Below, piece after piece: positions 1-8,269 of a DNA stretch of 64,000 nucleotides. Below the pieces are notes generated by a model that was given only the letters and a program-made list of their open reading frames with translations, was not told the DNA's origin and searched no databases. Position numbers and translations under genes: made by a program. The DNA lies in assembly GCF_041080675.1 (NCBI RefSeq), contig NZ_CP163520.1:3534001-3598000 (forward strand), read 5' to 3'. The DNA comes from Streptomyces sp. cg36 (GTDB taxonomy: Bacteria; Actinomycetota; Actinomycetes; Streptomycetales; Streptomycetaceae). Positions within the stretch are counted from its first letter, which is position 1. Each line of letters begins with the position of its first letter.

Positions 1-368
1 GTGACGAAGTCGCGCGCGTACTGCCGCTGCCAGCGGAACGGCGGGTGCACCACCACGGTGGAGGCGCCCAGCTTCTCGGCGGCGGCCTTCGCGCGCTGGA
101 GCTTCACCCACGGGTCGGTCGACCAGACCCGCTGGGTGATCAGCAGGCAGGGGGCGTGAACGGCCAGGATGGGCACCTGGTGGTAGTCCGAGAGGCGGCG
201 CAGCGCGTCGATGTCCTGGCTGACCGGGTCGGTCCAGACCATGACCTCGACGCCGTCGTAGCCCAGGCGCGCGGCGATCTCGAAGGCCGTCGCCGTCGAC
301 TCCGGATAGACCGAAGCAGTCGACAGGGCGACCTTCGCATCCGGGATGCGCACCACTGGTTCTGCCAC
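1..368 (-). CDS. Sugar phosphate isomerase/epimerase (TIM barrel), partial
   Basis: The gene runs off the left edge, so only the N-terminal 122 codons are present. The start is GTG at 368, giving [19 protein letters not shown]. The following strands and helices ([17 protein letters not shown], then [12 protein letters not shown] and [11 protein letters not shown]) are typical of the AP-endonuclease-2-like barrel used by xylose-isomerase-like epimerases: an N-terminal beta strand, the GYDGVE turn, and an HxP histidine for metal or substrate. The substrate cannot be told. It lies 101 bp downstream of the Ppx/GppA gene on the same strand and may be co-transcribed with it. Family assignment is fairly sure, specific function is not. 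Confidence 0.75.
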   Translation of the reverse strand, partial: MAEPVVRIPDAKVALSTASVYPESTATAFEIAARLGYDGVEVMVWTDPVSQDIDALRRLSDYHQVPILAVHAPCLLITQRVWSTDPWVKLQRAKAAAEKLGASTVVVHPPFRWQRQYARDFV

Positions 369-469
369 GGAGACAGCGTACGGGCAGCCGCCGCCGGGGC
401 CGCGGGGGGACCGTCCAGGTGGCCGGATCCCGCCCCCGGCCGCCTCCTGGGCCCCCCGGTCCCCGGGCG

Positions 470-1402
470 TCACCCCACCGGCAGCTGGTCCAGATGACGC
501 AGGATCACGCCCTCGCGCAGTGCCCATGGACAGATCTCCAGCTCCTCCACCCCGAACAGGTCCATCGCCCCCTCGGCCACCAGCGCCCCCGCCAGCAGCT
601 GGGGCGCCCGGCCCTCGGAGACGCCCGGCAGCGTGGTGCGCTGCTCGGTGGTCATCGCGGCGAGCTTGGGCACCCACTCCTCCAGCGCCTTGCGGCTCAG
701 GGTGCGCTGGACGTACACGCCCTCGGTGGAGCGGGCCGCGCCCGCGATCCTGGCGAGCTGTTTGAAGGTCTTGGAGGTGGCGACCACGTGGTCCGGCGAG
801 CCGGAGCGGGTGAACTCGCCGACGGTACGGGCGATCTGCGCCCGGACGTGCCGGCGCAGCGCCCTGACGTCCGAGGGGTCCGGCGGGTCGCCGGGCAGCC
901 AGCCGGCGGTGAGGCGGCCCGCGCCGAGCGGCAGCGAGACGGCCGCGTCGGGCTCCTCGTCGATGCCGTAGGCGATCTCCAGGGAGCCGCCGCCGATGTC
1001 CAGGAGCAGCAGTTTCCCGGCCGACCAGCCGTACCAGCGGCGGGCCGCCAGGAAGGTGAGGCGGGCCTCCTCCTCGCCGGAGAGCACGCCCAGGTCGACG
1101 CCGGTCTCGTCCTTGACCCGGGCGATCACCAGGTCGGCGTTGCTGGCCTCGCGCACCGCGGAGGTGGCGAACGGCAGCATCTCCTCGACGCCCTTGTCCT
1201 CGGCCGCGAGCAGCGCGCCGCTGACCGTGGCCACCAGCCGGTCGACGCCTTCCGGTCCGATCGCACCGTCCCCGTCGAGGAGTTCGGCGAGCCTCAGCTC
1301 GGCCTTGTGCGAGTACGCGGGCAGCGGCGCGGCACCGGCGTGCGCGTCCACCACCAGCAGGTGAACCGTATTCGACCCCACATCGAGGACTCCGAGTCTC
1401 AT
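470..1402 (-). CDS. Ppx/GppA family exopolyphosphatase / (p)ppGpp phosphohydrolase
   Basis: This 310-residue protein has the ASKHA phosphatase fold. [20 protein letters not shown] is the first phosphate loop, [16 protein letters not shown] the second, and [15 protein letters not shown] is the conserved strand-helix seen in Ppx proteins. It is the short form, without the C-terminal HD domain of E. coli Ppx. Family members hydrolyse inorganic polyphosphate and/or the 5-phosphate of pppGpp, linking phosphate storage to the stringent response. The ATG at 1402 is only 40 bp from the divergent start at 1443, so the two genes share a small control region. Which substrate is preferred cannot be read from the sequence. 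Confidence 0.9.
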   Translation of the reverse strand: MRLGVLDVGSNTVHLLVVDAHAGAAPLPAYSHKAELRLAELLDGDGAIGPEGVDRLVATVSGALLAAEDKGVEEMLPFATSAVREASNADLVIARVKDETGVDLGVLSGEEEARLTFLAARRWYGWSAGKLLLLDIGGGSLEIAYGIDEEPDAAVSLPLGAGRLTAGWLPGDPPDPSDVRALRRHVRAQIARTVGEFTRSGSPDHVVATSKTFKQLARIAGAARSTEGVYVQRTLSRKALEEWVPKLAAMTTEQRTTLPGVSEGRAPQLLAGALVAEGAMDLFGVEELEICPWALREGVILRHLDQLPVG

Positions 1403-1430
1403 GAGCTGAACGCTACTGCGGTCGCGGACA

Positions 1431-1443
1431 TACGCTTGTCCCG
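1431..1443 (+). promoter_or_regulatory. Candidate leaderless promoter (-10 TACGCT)
   Basis: TACGCT lies at 1431-1436 and ends 6 nt before the GTG at 1443, with no ribosome binding site between. A CTGAAC at 1406-1411 could be a weak -35. This spacing is what a transcript starting at or next to the start codon would need. Confidence 0.5.
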
Positions 1444-2255
1444 TGCCAAAGACGAAAAAGGCGAAGCCGGGCAAAGCCAAGACCCCCAAGACCCCCGGGC
1501 AGCGGGCGGACGAGCAGGGGGTGGACTTCCCGCGCGCGTGGGTCGAGTTCCCCGACCCCGCCGACGACGAACAGGTCTTCCGCTGCGATCTGACCTGGCT
1601 CACCTCGCGGTGGACGTGCATCTTCGGCAGCGGCTGCCAGGGCATCCAGGCGGGCCGCGCCGACGACGGCTGCTGCACGCTGGGCGCGCACTTCTCCGAC
1701 GAGGACGACGAGAAGCGGGTGGCGAAGAACGTGGCCCGGCTCACGCCGGAGCTGTGGCAGTTCCACGATGTGGGAGCCGAGAGCGGCTGGGTGCAGCTCG
1801 ACGAGGACGGCGATCGGCAGACCCGCAGGTGGGAAGGTTCCTGCATCTTCCAGAACCGGCCGGGCTTCGCGGGCGGCGCGGGCTGTTCGCTGCACATCCT
1901 GGCCCTGAAGGAGGGCAAGGAGCCGCTGGAGACCAAGCCGGACGTCTGCTGGCAGCTGCCGGTGCGCCGCACCTACGACTGGATCGACCGGCCCGACGAC
2001 ACCCGGGTGCTGCAGATCTCGATCGGCGAGTACGACCGGCGGGGCTGGGGGCCGGGCGGCCACGACCTGCACTGGTGGTGCACCTCGGCGACCTCGGCGC
2101 ACGGCGCGGGCGACCCGGTCTACGTCACCTACCGGCCGGAGCTGACGGAGCTGATGGGCAAGAAGGCGTACGCCGTGCTGGTGGGTCTGTGCGAGGCGCG
2201 CCTGGCCTCGCAGCTGCCGCTGGTGGCCCCGCACCCGGCGGACCCGGCGCGCTGA
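1443..2255 (+). CDS. Conserved Cys-rich hypothetical protein
   Basis: 270 residues, cytoplasmic, no signal or membrane segment. The N-terminus is Lys-rich (about residues 1-20: [19 protein letters not shown]). Cysteines cluster in [40 protein letters not shown] and GGAGCSLHI, and there is a Trp/His-rich stretch HDLHWWCTS. This spread of Cys and His suggests a metal-binding fold and loosely recalls the YkgJ-type zinc- or iron-chelating families, but I cannot name the family with confidence. It is divergent from the Ppx/GppA gene and convergent with the sigma-like gene, with a strong palindrome behind its stop. Function unknown. Confidence 0.75.
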   Translation: MPKTKKAKPGKAKTPKTPGQRADEQGVDFPRAWVEFPDPADDEQVFRCDLTWLTSRWTCIFGSGCQGIQAGRADDGCCTLGAHFSDEDDEKRVAKNVARLTPELWQFHDVGAESGWVQLDEDGDRQTRRWEGSCIFQNRPGFAGGAGCSLHILALKEGKEPLETKPDVCWQLPVRRTYDWIDRPDDTRVLQISIGEYDRRGWGPGGHDLHWWCTSATSAHGAGDPVYVTYRPELTELMGKKAYAVLVGLCEARLASQLPLVAPHPADPAR

Positions 2256-2282
2256 GCGGCGGGGGCCCGTCGGCCTCATGAG

Positions 2283-2304
2283 GGGCGCCCGTCGACGGGC
2301 GCCC
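2283..2304. terminator. Palindromic terminator between convergent genes
   Basis: GGGCGCCCG and CGGGCGCCC flank TCGA, forming a perfect 22-bp palindrome in the 78-bp gap between two converging genes. A second small palindrome, CCTCATGAGG, lies just before it at 2274-2283. There is no T-run, as usual for this GC content. Confidence 0.6.
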
Positions 2305-2333
2305 GCCGACGGTTCCCCCTCACCCCGGCCACG

Positions 2334-4007
2334 TCACGAGGGCGCCGGTGAGGACGCCGGGTCGGACGGGGTGGCCGGGGGCGAGGTCGGCGGCGTGGGG
2401 GTCGGCGTCGGCGCGGTCTCGGTCGGCGAGGGGCTGGTCGGCGTCGGGGACGCGGGCGGGCTCGTCGGCGGCGTCGGATCGGGCTCCGGCGACGACGGGG
2501 TGCCGGGGTCGGGCGAGGCGGGCGGGATGGCCCGGGTCCCCTGGCCCGTACCGAAGATGCGGACGACCGCGCCCGAGGGGTTGAGTCCGACGTGCGCCGA
2601 CCACTGGCCGCGCGGTTCGCGCGCGTGGTTGACGGCCACGTACACCGACACGCTGGCGCCCGGCTCCAGGGCCCCGTCGGTGCGGCTGAAGGTGAGCCAG
2701 GACGCGTTCGTCCACAGCGACCAGCGCACCGGCGCGTCGCCGGTCGCGCTGATCGTGAGCACCGTGACGCCGCCCGAGGTGCGGGCGGAGACGGCGAGTT
2801 CGCCGGGGTCGGACGGGGTGGAGCCGGGGCTGACGACCTCCACGGAGACGTCGGCGGGGGCGCGGCTGCCCGACGGGAGGCGGGGATCCGGCTCCGCGCG
2901 CGCGTTGCCCGCGTTCTGGTAGCGCTCGTACGGGTGCCCTTCGAGGCCGCCCGGGGAGTCCGCCTCACTGGCCGTGATCTTGGCGCCGTCGTGCGACTCG
3001 CCGGTGGCGGGGGCGCCCCGGTAGGCGGCCCAGAGCGCGAACGCGGGGGCGGCCACCACGGTCGCCACCACCGTGGTCGTCAGGGCACGCGCGCGCAGCC
3101 GGTCCCGGCGGGCCGCGCGGTCCTTGGGGTCCATCGGGAAGCCGCTCCGGTCGAAGCGGGGCGCGCCGCCACGCGTGCGCGGGACGTGGAGCATCGCCGC
3201 GTACGCCTCCGCGCGCGGGGCCTCGGCCAGCGGCAGCGCGGCCGGGGTGACCGAGGAGCCCGGCCAGGGCCCGGCGGCGCCCGCCCGCTCGGCGGCCCGG
3301 CGGCAGCGCGGGCAGTCGTCCACGTGCCGCACCAGCTCGCGGCGCAGCGCCGCCGAGAGGAGCACCTGGTGGTCGCCGGTGAGCCGGGCCACCGAGGGGC
3401 AGCCGCCGGTCTCCACCACGGCGAGCGCGGCCCGGGTCCGCTCGACCTCGCAGGCGCCCGCGGCCAGCAGTTCGCGCGCGGCCGGGTAGTTCATGCCGAG
3501 GACGGACGCCACCTGGCGCGGGCCCAGCTGGTGGCGGACGGCGAGCTCCAGGGCCTCGCGCTGCTCGGGCGTGGTGCCGGCGGCCTCGGGCCAGGCCAGC
3601 AGCGCCAGTTCGGCCCGGCGCCGCTCGGCCTCCTCGGCGGGGACGGGCGGCTCGGCGCTCTGCTCGCAGGGCTCGGGGCGGCCGGTGTGGGCGCCCTTGC
3701 GGCCGCGTTTGCGCTCGGCGAGCTTGCGCAGACAGGACCAGCGCGCCAGCGCGTACAGCCAGGCCCGGCGCTCGGGCTCCGGTTCGGGGCAGCGGGCGTG
3801 CTGGCGCTCGGAGACGGCCAGCACGTCACCGAGGACCTGGACGGCCTCGTCGTGGTCGCAGAGCACGGACAGGCAGTAGGTGAACAGGCCGTCGAGATAC
3901 GCCTCGTAGCGCGCCGGCGGACGCTGGGCCAGCGTCCGGGGCGCGCGGCGCCCCGCCCGGTGTGCGCCGGTGGTGTGCGTGGAGTGATCCAGACCGCTGC
4001 TCTTCAC
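2334..4007 (-). CDS. Sigma-factor-like / anti-sigma zinc / TM / BACON-type Ig fusion protein
   Basis: 557 residues if started at GTG 4007. Residues ~30-100 resemble ECF sigma region 2 (ARYEAYLDGLFTYCLS, WLYALARWSCLRKLAERK) and ~140-195 resemble region 4 (PEQREALELAVRHQLG, VASVLGMNYPAARELL). Next comes an anti-sigma-type zinc motif H228-x3-C232-x2-C235, with C203 before it. A single hydrophobic helix is at about 308-330. The outside part has a BACON-like Ig domain at ~402-490 (APVRWSLWTNASWLTFSRTD, SVYVAVNHAR) and a Pro/Thr/Ser tail. Known relatives are actinobacterial ECF proteins with regulatory extensions (ECF52/53-like groups, from memory). The start was chosen because TACCTT lies 6 nt upstream. 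Whether the sigma part still binds RNA polymerase is unclear, as both regions look divergent. Confidence 0.75.
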   Translation of the reverse strand: MKSSGLDHSTHTTGAHRAGRRAPRTLAQRPPARYEAYLDGLFTYCLSVLCDHDEAVQVLGDVLAVSERQHARCPEPEPERRAWLYALARWSCLRKLAERKRGRKGAHTGRPEPCEQSAEPPVPAEEAERRRAELALLAWPEAAGTTPEQREALELAVRHQLGPRQVASVLGMNYPAARELLAAGACEVERTRAALAVVETGGCPSVARLTGDHQVLLSAALRRELVRHVDDCPRCRRAAERAGAAGPWPGSSVTPAALPLAEAPRAEAYAAMLHVPRTRGGAPRFDRSGFPMDPKDRAARRDRLRARALTTTVVATVVAAPAFALWAAYRGAPATGESHDGAKITASEADSPGGLEGHPYERYQNAGNARAEPDPRLPSGSRAPADVSVEVVSPGSTPSDPGELAVSARTSGGVTVLTISATGDAPVRWSLWTNASWLTFSRTDGALEPGASVSVYVAVNHAREPRGQWSAHVGLNPSGAVVRIFGTGQGTRAIPPASPDPGTPSSPEPDPTPPTSPPASPTPTSPSPTETAPTPTPTPPTSPPATPSDPASSPAPS

Positions 4008-4019
4008 CCGGCGAAGGTA
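4005..4019 (-). promoter_or_regulatory. Candidate leaderless promoter of the sigma-like gene
   Basis: On the minus strand TACCTT (4019-4014) is followed by 6 nt and then GTG at 4007. No ribosome binding site precedes the GTG. The -35 is not evident. Confidence 0.5.
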
Positions 4020-4117
4020 GGCGCAGGATCCAGGCCCCTTCGGGTCCCTTGAGCACATTTACTCCTTACGGGTGAAGCTATCCCCCAAAAGGGGACAGGA
4101 ACGGCCTCTTCCGTCGC

Positions 4118-4156
4118 GGAAGATTGCCTTCCCCAGCACGGAACATTGCCTTCCCC
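4118..4156. repeat. Two direct repeats with 22-bp period in the radA upstream region
   Basis: GGAAGATTGCCTTCCCC at 4118-4134 recurs as GGAACATTGCCTTCCCC at 4140-4156, one base different, with starts 22 bp apart (two helical turns). Nearby are hairpin-like CTTCCG-TCG-CGGAAG and CGGAAG-GACTG-CTTCCG. They sit in the divergent gap between the sigma-like gene and radA. They could be operators; no regulator is known to me. Confidence 0.55.
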
Positions 4157-4240
4157 TGAACGGCGGAGCGCACGCCGGGCGGGCGGAAGGACTGCTTCCG
4201 GCACCTGCGGACGGCGGCCGGGCCCGGCGGGCGGCGGCGC

Positions 4241-4262
4241 TGTCAGTGGGCGCCGCTACGGT
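4241..4262 (+). promoter_or_regulatory. RecA-NDp/PafBC-type DNA-damage promoter of radA
   Basis: TGTCAGTG (4241-4248), 8 nt, then TACGGT (4257-4262) fits the published actinobacterial RecA-NDp consensus tTGTCRgtg-N8-TAnnnT, the LexA-independent damage promoter used with PafBC. The -10 ends 6 nt before the ATG at 4269, so the mRNA would be leaderless. Confidence 0.75.
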
Positions 4263-4268
4263 GACGTC

Positions 4269-5678
4269 ATGGCTACCCGTACGAAATCCGCGAAGGACCG
4301 GCCGTCCTACCGCTGCACCGAATGCGGCTGGACGACCGCCAAGTGGCTCGGCCGCTGCCCCGAGTGCCAGGCGTGGGGGACGGTCGAGGAGTACGGCGCG
4401 CCCGCGGTGCGCACCACCGCCGCCGGCCGGGTCTCCACGGCCGCGCTCCCCATCGGCCAGGTGGACGCCCGCCAGGCGACCGCGCGCTCGACCGGGGTCG
4501 CCGAGCTCGACCGGGTCCTCGGCGGCGGGCTCGTGCCCGGCGCCGTGGTGCTGCTCGCGGGCGAGCCGGGCGTCGGCAAGTCCACGCTGCTGCTCGACGT
4601 GGCGGCCAAGGCGGCCGGCGAGGAGCACCGCACGCTCTATGTGACGGGCGAGGAGTCCGCCAGCCAGGTCCGGCTGCGCGCCGACCGGATCAACGCGCTG
4701 GACGACCACCTGTACCTGGCCGCCGAGACGGACCTGTCGGCCGTCCTCGGCCATCTGGACGCGGTCAAGCCGTCCCTGCTGGTCCTCGACTCCGTGCAGA
4801 CGGTGGCCTCGCCGGAGATCGACGGCGCGCCCGGCGGGATGGCCCAGGTGCGCGAGGTGGCGGGCGCGCTGATCCGCGCCTCCAAGGAGCGCGGGATGGC
4901 GACGCTCCTGGTGGGCCACGTGACCAAGGACGGCGCGATCGCGGGCCCCCGGCTGCTCGAACACCTCGTGGACGTCGTCCTCTCCTTCGAGGGCGACCGG
5001 CACGCGCGCCTGCGGCTGGTGCGCGGCGTGAAGAACCGCTTCGGGGCCACCGACGAGGTGGGCTGCTTCGAACTGCACGACGAGGGCATCACGGGCCTCG
5101 CCGACCCCTCCGGCCTCTTCCTGACCCGCCGTGACGAGCCCGTGCCGGGCACCTGTCTGACGGTGACCCTGGAGGGCCGCAGGCCGCTGGTGGCCGAGGT
5201 CCAGGCGCTCACCGTGGACTCCCAGATCCCCTCGCCCCGCCGCACCACCTCGGGGCTGGAGACCTCCCGGGTCTCCATGATGCTGGCCGTCCTGGAGCAG
5301 CGCGGGCGGATCAGCGCGCTCGGCAAGCGCGACATCTACAGCGCGACCGTCGGCGGGGTGAAGCTCTCCGAGCCCGCCGCCGACCTCGCCATCGCGCTCG
5401 CGCTCGCCTCGGCGGCCAGCGACACCCCGCTCCCGAAGAACCTGGTGGCGATCGGCGAAGTGGGGCTGGCGGGCGAGGTCAGACGGGTGACCGGCGTCCA
5501 GCGCCGGCTCGCCGAGGCGCACCGCCTGGGCTTCACGCACGCGCTGGTGCCGTCCGATCCCGGCAAGGTCCCGGCCGGTATGAAGGTCACGGAAGTCGCC
5601 GACATGGGGGACGCGCTGCGGGTGCTGCCGCGCGGACGTCGTGCCGAGGCCCCACGGGCGGAGGAGGAGCGCCGGTAG
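4269..5678 (+). CDS. radA: DNA repair protein RadA (Sms)
   Basis: 469 residues with the full RadA plan. The N-terminal C4 zinc finger is C16-x2-C19-x10-C30-x2-C33. A RecA-like ATPase core follows with Walker A GEPGVGKSTLL and Walker B LLVLDSVQT, then the RadA-specific VKNRFGAT (KNRFG) motif, and a C-terminal Lon-protease-like domain. RadA is a hexameric helicase that drives branch migration and DNA loading in recombination. The ATG at 4269 is set by the zinc-finger N-terminus and by the -10 hexamer 6 nt before it. disA follows after 36 bp, a common pairing. The promoter motif predicts induction by DNA damage. Confidence 0.97.
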   Translation: MATRTKSAKDRPSYRCTECGWTTAKWLGRCPECQAWGTVEEYGAPAVRTTAAGRVSTAALPIGQVDARQATARSTGVAELDRVLGGGLVPGAVVLLAGEPGVGKSTLLLDVAAKAAGEEHRTLYVTGEESASQVRLRADRINALDDHLYLAAETDLSAVLGHLDAVKPSLLVLDSVQTVASPEIDGAPGGMAQVREVAGALIRASKERGMATLLVGHVTKDGAIAGPRLLEHLVDVVLSFEGDRHARLRLVRGVKNRFGATDEVGCFELHDEGITGLADPSGLFLTRRDEPVPGTCLTVTLEGRRPLVAEVQALTVDSQIPSPRRTTSGLETSRVSMMLAVLEQRGRISALGKRDIYSATVGGVKLSEPAADLAIALALASAASDTPLPKNLVAIGEVGLAGEVRRVTGVQRRLAEAHRLGFTHALVPSDPGKVPAGMKVTEVADMGDALRVLPRGRRAEAPRAEEERR

Positions 5679-5714
5679 ACTTTGCCGTCGAACGTCTGCG
5701 ACCGGAGGAGTGCA

Positions 5715-6839
5715 GTGGCAGCCAACGACCGGGCAGCGGGAACCGGAAAGTCCGGCACAGGCTCCGGCAACGAAGCGCTGATGCGTGCCGCGCTGAGCGC
5801 CGTCGCGCCCGGCACCGCACTCCGCGACGGCCTGGAGCGCATCCTCCGGGGCAACACGGGCGGCCTCATCGTCCTCGGTCTGGACAAGACCGTCGACTCG
5901 ATGTGCACGGGCGGCTTCGTGCTGGACGTCGAGTTCGCCGCGACGCGGCTGCGCGAGCTGTGCAAGCTCGACGGCGCGCTGGTCCTCGACAAGGACATCA
6001 CCAAGATCCACCGGGCCGGGGTGCAGCTGGTCCCGGACGCGGACATCCCCACCGAGGAGACCGGCACCCGCCACCGCACGGCGGACCGGGTCTCCAAGCA
6101 GTGCAACTTCCCGGTCGTCTCGGTCTCCCAGTCCATGCGCCTGATCGCGCTGTACGTGAACGGGGAGCGCCGGGTCTTGGAGGAGTCGGCGGCGATCCTC
6201 TCCCGCGCCAACCAGGCCCTCGCCACCCTGGAGCGCTACAAGCTGCGCCTCGACGAGGTCGCGGGCACGCTCTCCGCGCTGGAGATCGAGGACCTGGTGA
6301 CGGTCCGGGACGTGACGGCGGTCGCGCAGCGGCTGGAGATGGTGAGACGCATCGCCACCGAAATCGCCGAGTACGTGGTGGAGTTGGGCACCGACGGCCG
6401 CCTCCTCTCGCTCCAGCTGGACGAGTTGATCGCGGGCGTGGAGCCGGAGCGGGAGCTGGTCGTGCGGGACTATGTGCCCGAGCCCACGGCCAAGCGGTCG
6501 CGGACCGTGGCCGAGGCGCTGCACGAGCTCAACGAGCTGACCCACGCGGAGCTGCTCGAACTGCCCATAGTGGCGCGCGCCTTGGGGTACAGCGGCTCGC
6601 CCGAGACGCTGGACTCGGCGGTGTCGCCGCGCGGCTACCGTCTCCTGGCGAAGGTCCCGCGGCTGCCCGGCGCGATCATCGAGCGGCTGGTGGAGCACTT
6701 CGGTGGCCTCCAGAAGCTGCTGGCGGCTTCGGTGGACGACCTCCAGACGGTGGACGGGGTCGGTGAGGCGCGCGCACGCAGTGTCCGCGAGGGGCTGTCG
6801 CGGTTGGCCGAGTCGTCCATCCTGGAGCGGTACGTGTAG
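5715..6839 (+). CDS. disA: Diadenylate cyclase DisA (c-di-AMP synthase, DNA integrity scanning)
   Basis: 374 residues, the usual DisA length. The DAC domain shows both active-site motifs, DGA (CKLDGALVLDKDI) and RHR (GTRHRTADRVSKQ). A helical linker and a C-terminal helix-hairpin-helix DNA-binding region (LQTVDGVGEARARSVREG) follow. DisA makes c-di-AMP from two ATP and stalls on branched DNA. The GTG at 5715 has a GGAGGAG ribosome binding site 4 nt upstream, slightly close; the next codons match DisA starts from Streptomyces as I remember them. It is probably co-transcribed with radA, 36 bp upstream. c-di-AMP in Streptomyces affects osmotic balance and development. Confidence 0.97.
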   Translation: MAANDRAAGTGKSGTGSGNEALMRAALSAVAPGTALRDGLERILRGNTGGLIVLGLDKTVDSMCTGGFVLDVEFAATRLRELCKLDGALVLDKDITKIHRAGVQLVPDADIPTEETGTRHRTADRVSKQCNFPVVSVSQSMRLIALYVNGERRVLEESAAILSRANQALATLERYKLRLDEVAGTLSALEIEDLVTVRDVTAVAQRLEMVRRIATEIAEYVVELGTDGRLLSLQLDELIAGVEPERELVVRDYVPEPTAKRSRTVAEALHELNELTHAELLELPIVARALGYSGSPETLDSAVSPRGYRLLAKVPRLPGAIIERLVEHFGGLQKLLAASVDDLQTVDGVGEARARSVREGLSRLAESSILERYV

Positions 6840-6884
6840 CTCCGCCGGGGTGCGGCGACTCCGCCTGCGGCCCGTCGTGGCCGC

Positions 6885-7310
6885 TCGCGCAGTTCCCCGC
6901 GCCCCTTTTTGGGCCGGGACTTTTGGCTTGCAGACCGTGCTGGCTTACTCGCGCCGTTCCCCGCGCCCCTATCGGGCCGGTGTTCACCTGCGGACCGGCG
7001 GTGGGTTGCTCGCGCAGTTCCCCGCGCCCCTCATCAAGCCCGCCTACACCTGCGGACCGTGCTGGCTTACTCGCGCAGTTCCCCGCGCCCCTCATCAACC
7101 CCGCCTACACCTGCGGACCGTGCTGGCTTACTCGCGCAGTTCCCCGCGCCCCTATCGGGCCGGGACTTCGCCTGCGGACCGTACTGGCTTGCCCGTGCTC
7201 CTGACGGTGCCGTTCCGCGGCAATCCCCTGGGCGGCCCGTAGGGGCGCGTTCAGGGGCGCGGGGAACTGCGCGAGAAGCGACCACGGTCCGCGGGCGAAC
7301 CCCGGGGCCG
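6885..7310. repeat. Array A: five direct copies (61-64 bp period) plus one inverted copy of a GC-rich element
   Basis: This fills most of the 475-bp convergent gap between disA and the next gene; I see no CDS in it. The core TCGCGCAGTTCCCCGCGCCC begins at 6885, 6949, 7010, 7071 and 7132 (spacings 64, 61, 61, 61). The second copy has a CGTT variant. The spacers share CTGCGGACCGTGCTGGCTTA. A single inverted copy lies at 7254-7275. Within the core GCGC-N8-GCGC can fold as a small hairpin. The same core recurs at 13506-13660, 26446-26466 and 34747-35330. Confidence 0.9.
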
Positions 7311-7314
7311 GAAC

Positions 7315-8157
7315 CTAGTCCTTCGTCAGTGAGAACGGGGCCCGGGCCACCGGCAGCCCCGTCGCCTGCACCTCGAAGAGGTACGTGCCCGCGCCCGGCG
7401 CCCCCGGCGCGGGCGTCGCGCAGTGCGCCGCGCTGCGGGTCCGGTCCCACGCCACCACGTGCGTGACCGTGGAGTTCCCCGGCACCTGGTACAGCACGCT
7501 CCCCGCTCCGCCCGGGCAGTCGTCCGACGACCAGACCTTGCTGTCGCCGGAGTCGGTCACCACCAGGACCGCCCCCTTGGGCCCGAGGTCGGCCTTGCAG
7601 CTGGAGCCCGCGGTGTTCTGCACGGAGATCTCGGCCCGGGGCTTCTCCCCCGGCTCGTACGCGTTCTTCAGGCTGCGCACGGTCAGCTTCAGCTGGCCCG
7701 GCGCGCAGACCGGCATCGCGGACCCCGCGGGCACCTGCCGCGCCGTACCGCCGTCGGTGGAGCCGCCGCCGACGGCGCCCGAGCCGCCCGTGGAGGACGA
7801 ACTCCCGCCGCCCGCTCCCCCGTTGCCGCCGCCGTCGCCCGAACCGCCCGTACCGTCACCGGAGGAGGAGCCGCCGGACGAGCCGCCGGAGGCGGAACCG
7901 GAGCCGGACGAGGACTCGTCGCGGCCCCCCGGCGCCGTAGTGATCGCGGGTCCCGAGCTGCCCGGTCCGGGCGTGATCGAGGGGGCCGGGTGCGCGCCCT
8001 TGTCGTTGGAGGCGCCCTTGCCGCCGCCACCGCCACCGGAACTGACGATCCATAGGATCACCACCGCCAGCAGCGCGAGCAGGGACAGCGCGACTGCCCT
8101 CCGTCGCCAGTAGATGGAGGAGGGAAGCGGCCCGACCGGATTGCGCAGAGATCCCAC
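7315..8157 (-). CDS. Gly/Ser-rich membrane-anchored extracytoplasmic protein, unknown function
   Basis: 280 residues from a GTG at 8157. A short basic cytoplasmic stretch ends in YWRRR, then one membrane helix (AVALSLLALLAVVILWIVS, about residues 20-40). A long low-complexity Gly/Ser linker follows (about 41-135). The folded outer domain of about 140 residues has four cysteines (MPVCAPGQ, GSSCKADLG, DDCPGG, AHCATPAPG) that could form two disulfides; the strands EISVQNTAGS and GTYLFEVQATG suggest a beta sandwich. Orientation is N-in, C-out. It is convergent with disA across repeat array A and divergent from the PAP2 gene. I do not recognise a named function. Confidence 0.8.
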   Translation of the reverse strand: MGSLRNPVGPLPSSIYWRRRAVALSLLALLAVVILWIVSSGGGGGGKGASNDKGAHPAPSITPGPGSSGPAITTAPGGRDESSSGSGSASGGSSGGSSSGDGTGGSGDGGGNGGAGGGSSSSTGGSGAVGGGSTDGGTARQVPAGSAMPVCAPGQLKLTVRSLKNAYEPGEKPRAEISVQNTAGSSCKADLGPKGAVLVVTDSGDSKVWSSDDCPGGAGSVLYQVPGNSTVTHVVAWDRTRSAAHCATPAPGAPGAGTYLFEVQATGLPVARAPFSLTKD

Positions 8158-8254
8158 GGGCGAAACTCTACGAGAGTTCTGGGCCAACTCCCGCCCCACC
8201 CGCCGCCGCCCCCCGCAACTTTTCCGGATCATCATTCCGGAAGTCGATGTTCCA

Positions 8255-8269
8255 TACTGTCCGTCACCA
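8255..8269 (+). promoter_or_regulatory. Candidate leaderless promoter of the PAP2 gene
   Basis: TACTGT (8255-8260) lies 8 nt before the ATG at 8269 with no ribosome binding site. The -35 is weak. Confidence 0.4.

Noticed and set aside
4059..6698. Open frame of 879 codons opposite radA-disA.
   Set aside because: Shadow frame of two confident genes, with no domain and a His/Gln/Arg-rich translation.
6885..7310. The regular repeat-spacer look of array A (also B and C) could suggest CRISPR.
   Set aside because: Spacers are nearly identical to one another, the period is 57-64 bp in all, copies occur in both orientations, and there are no cas genes. Tandem duplication explains it.
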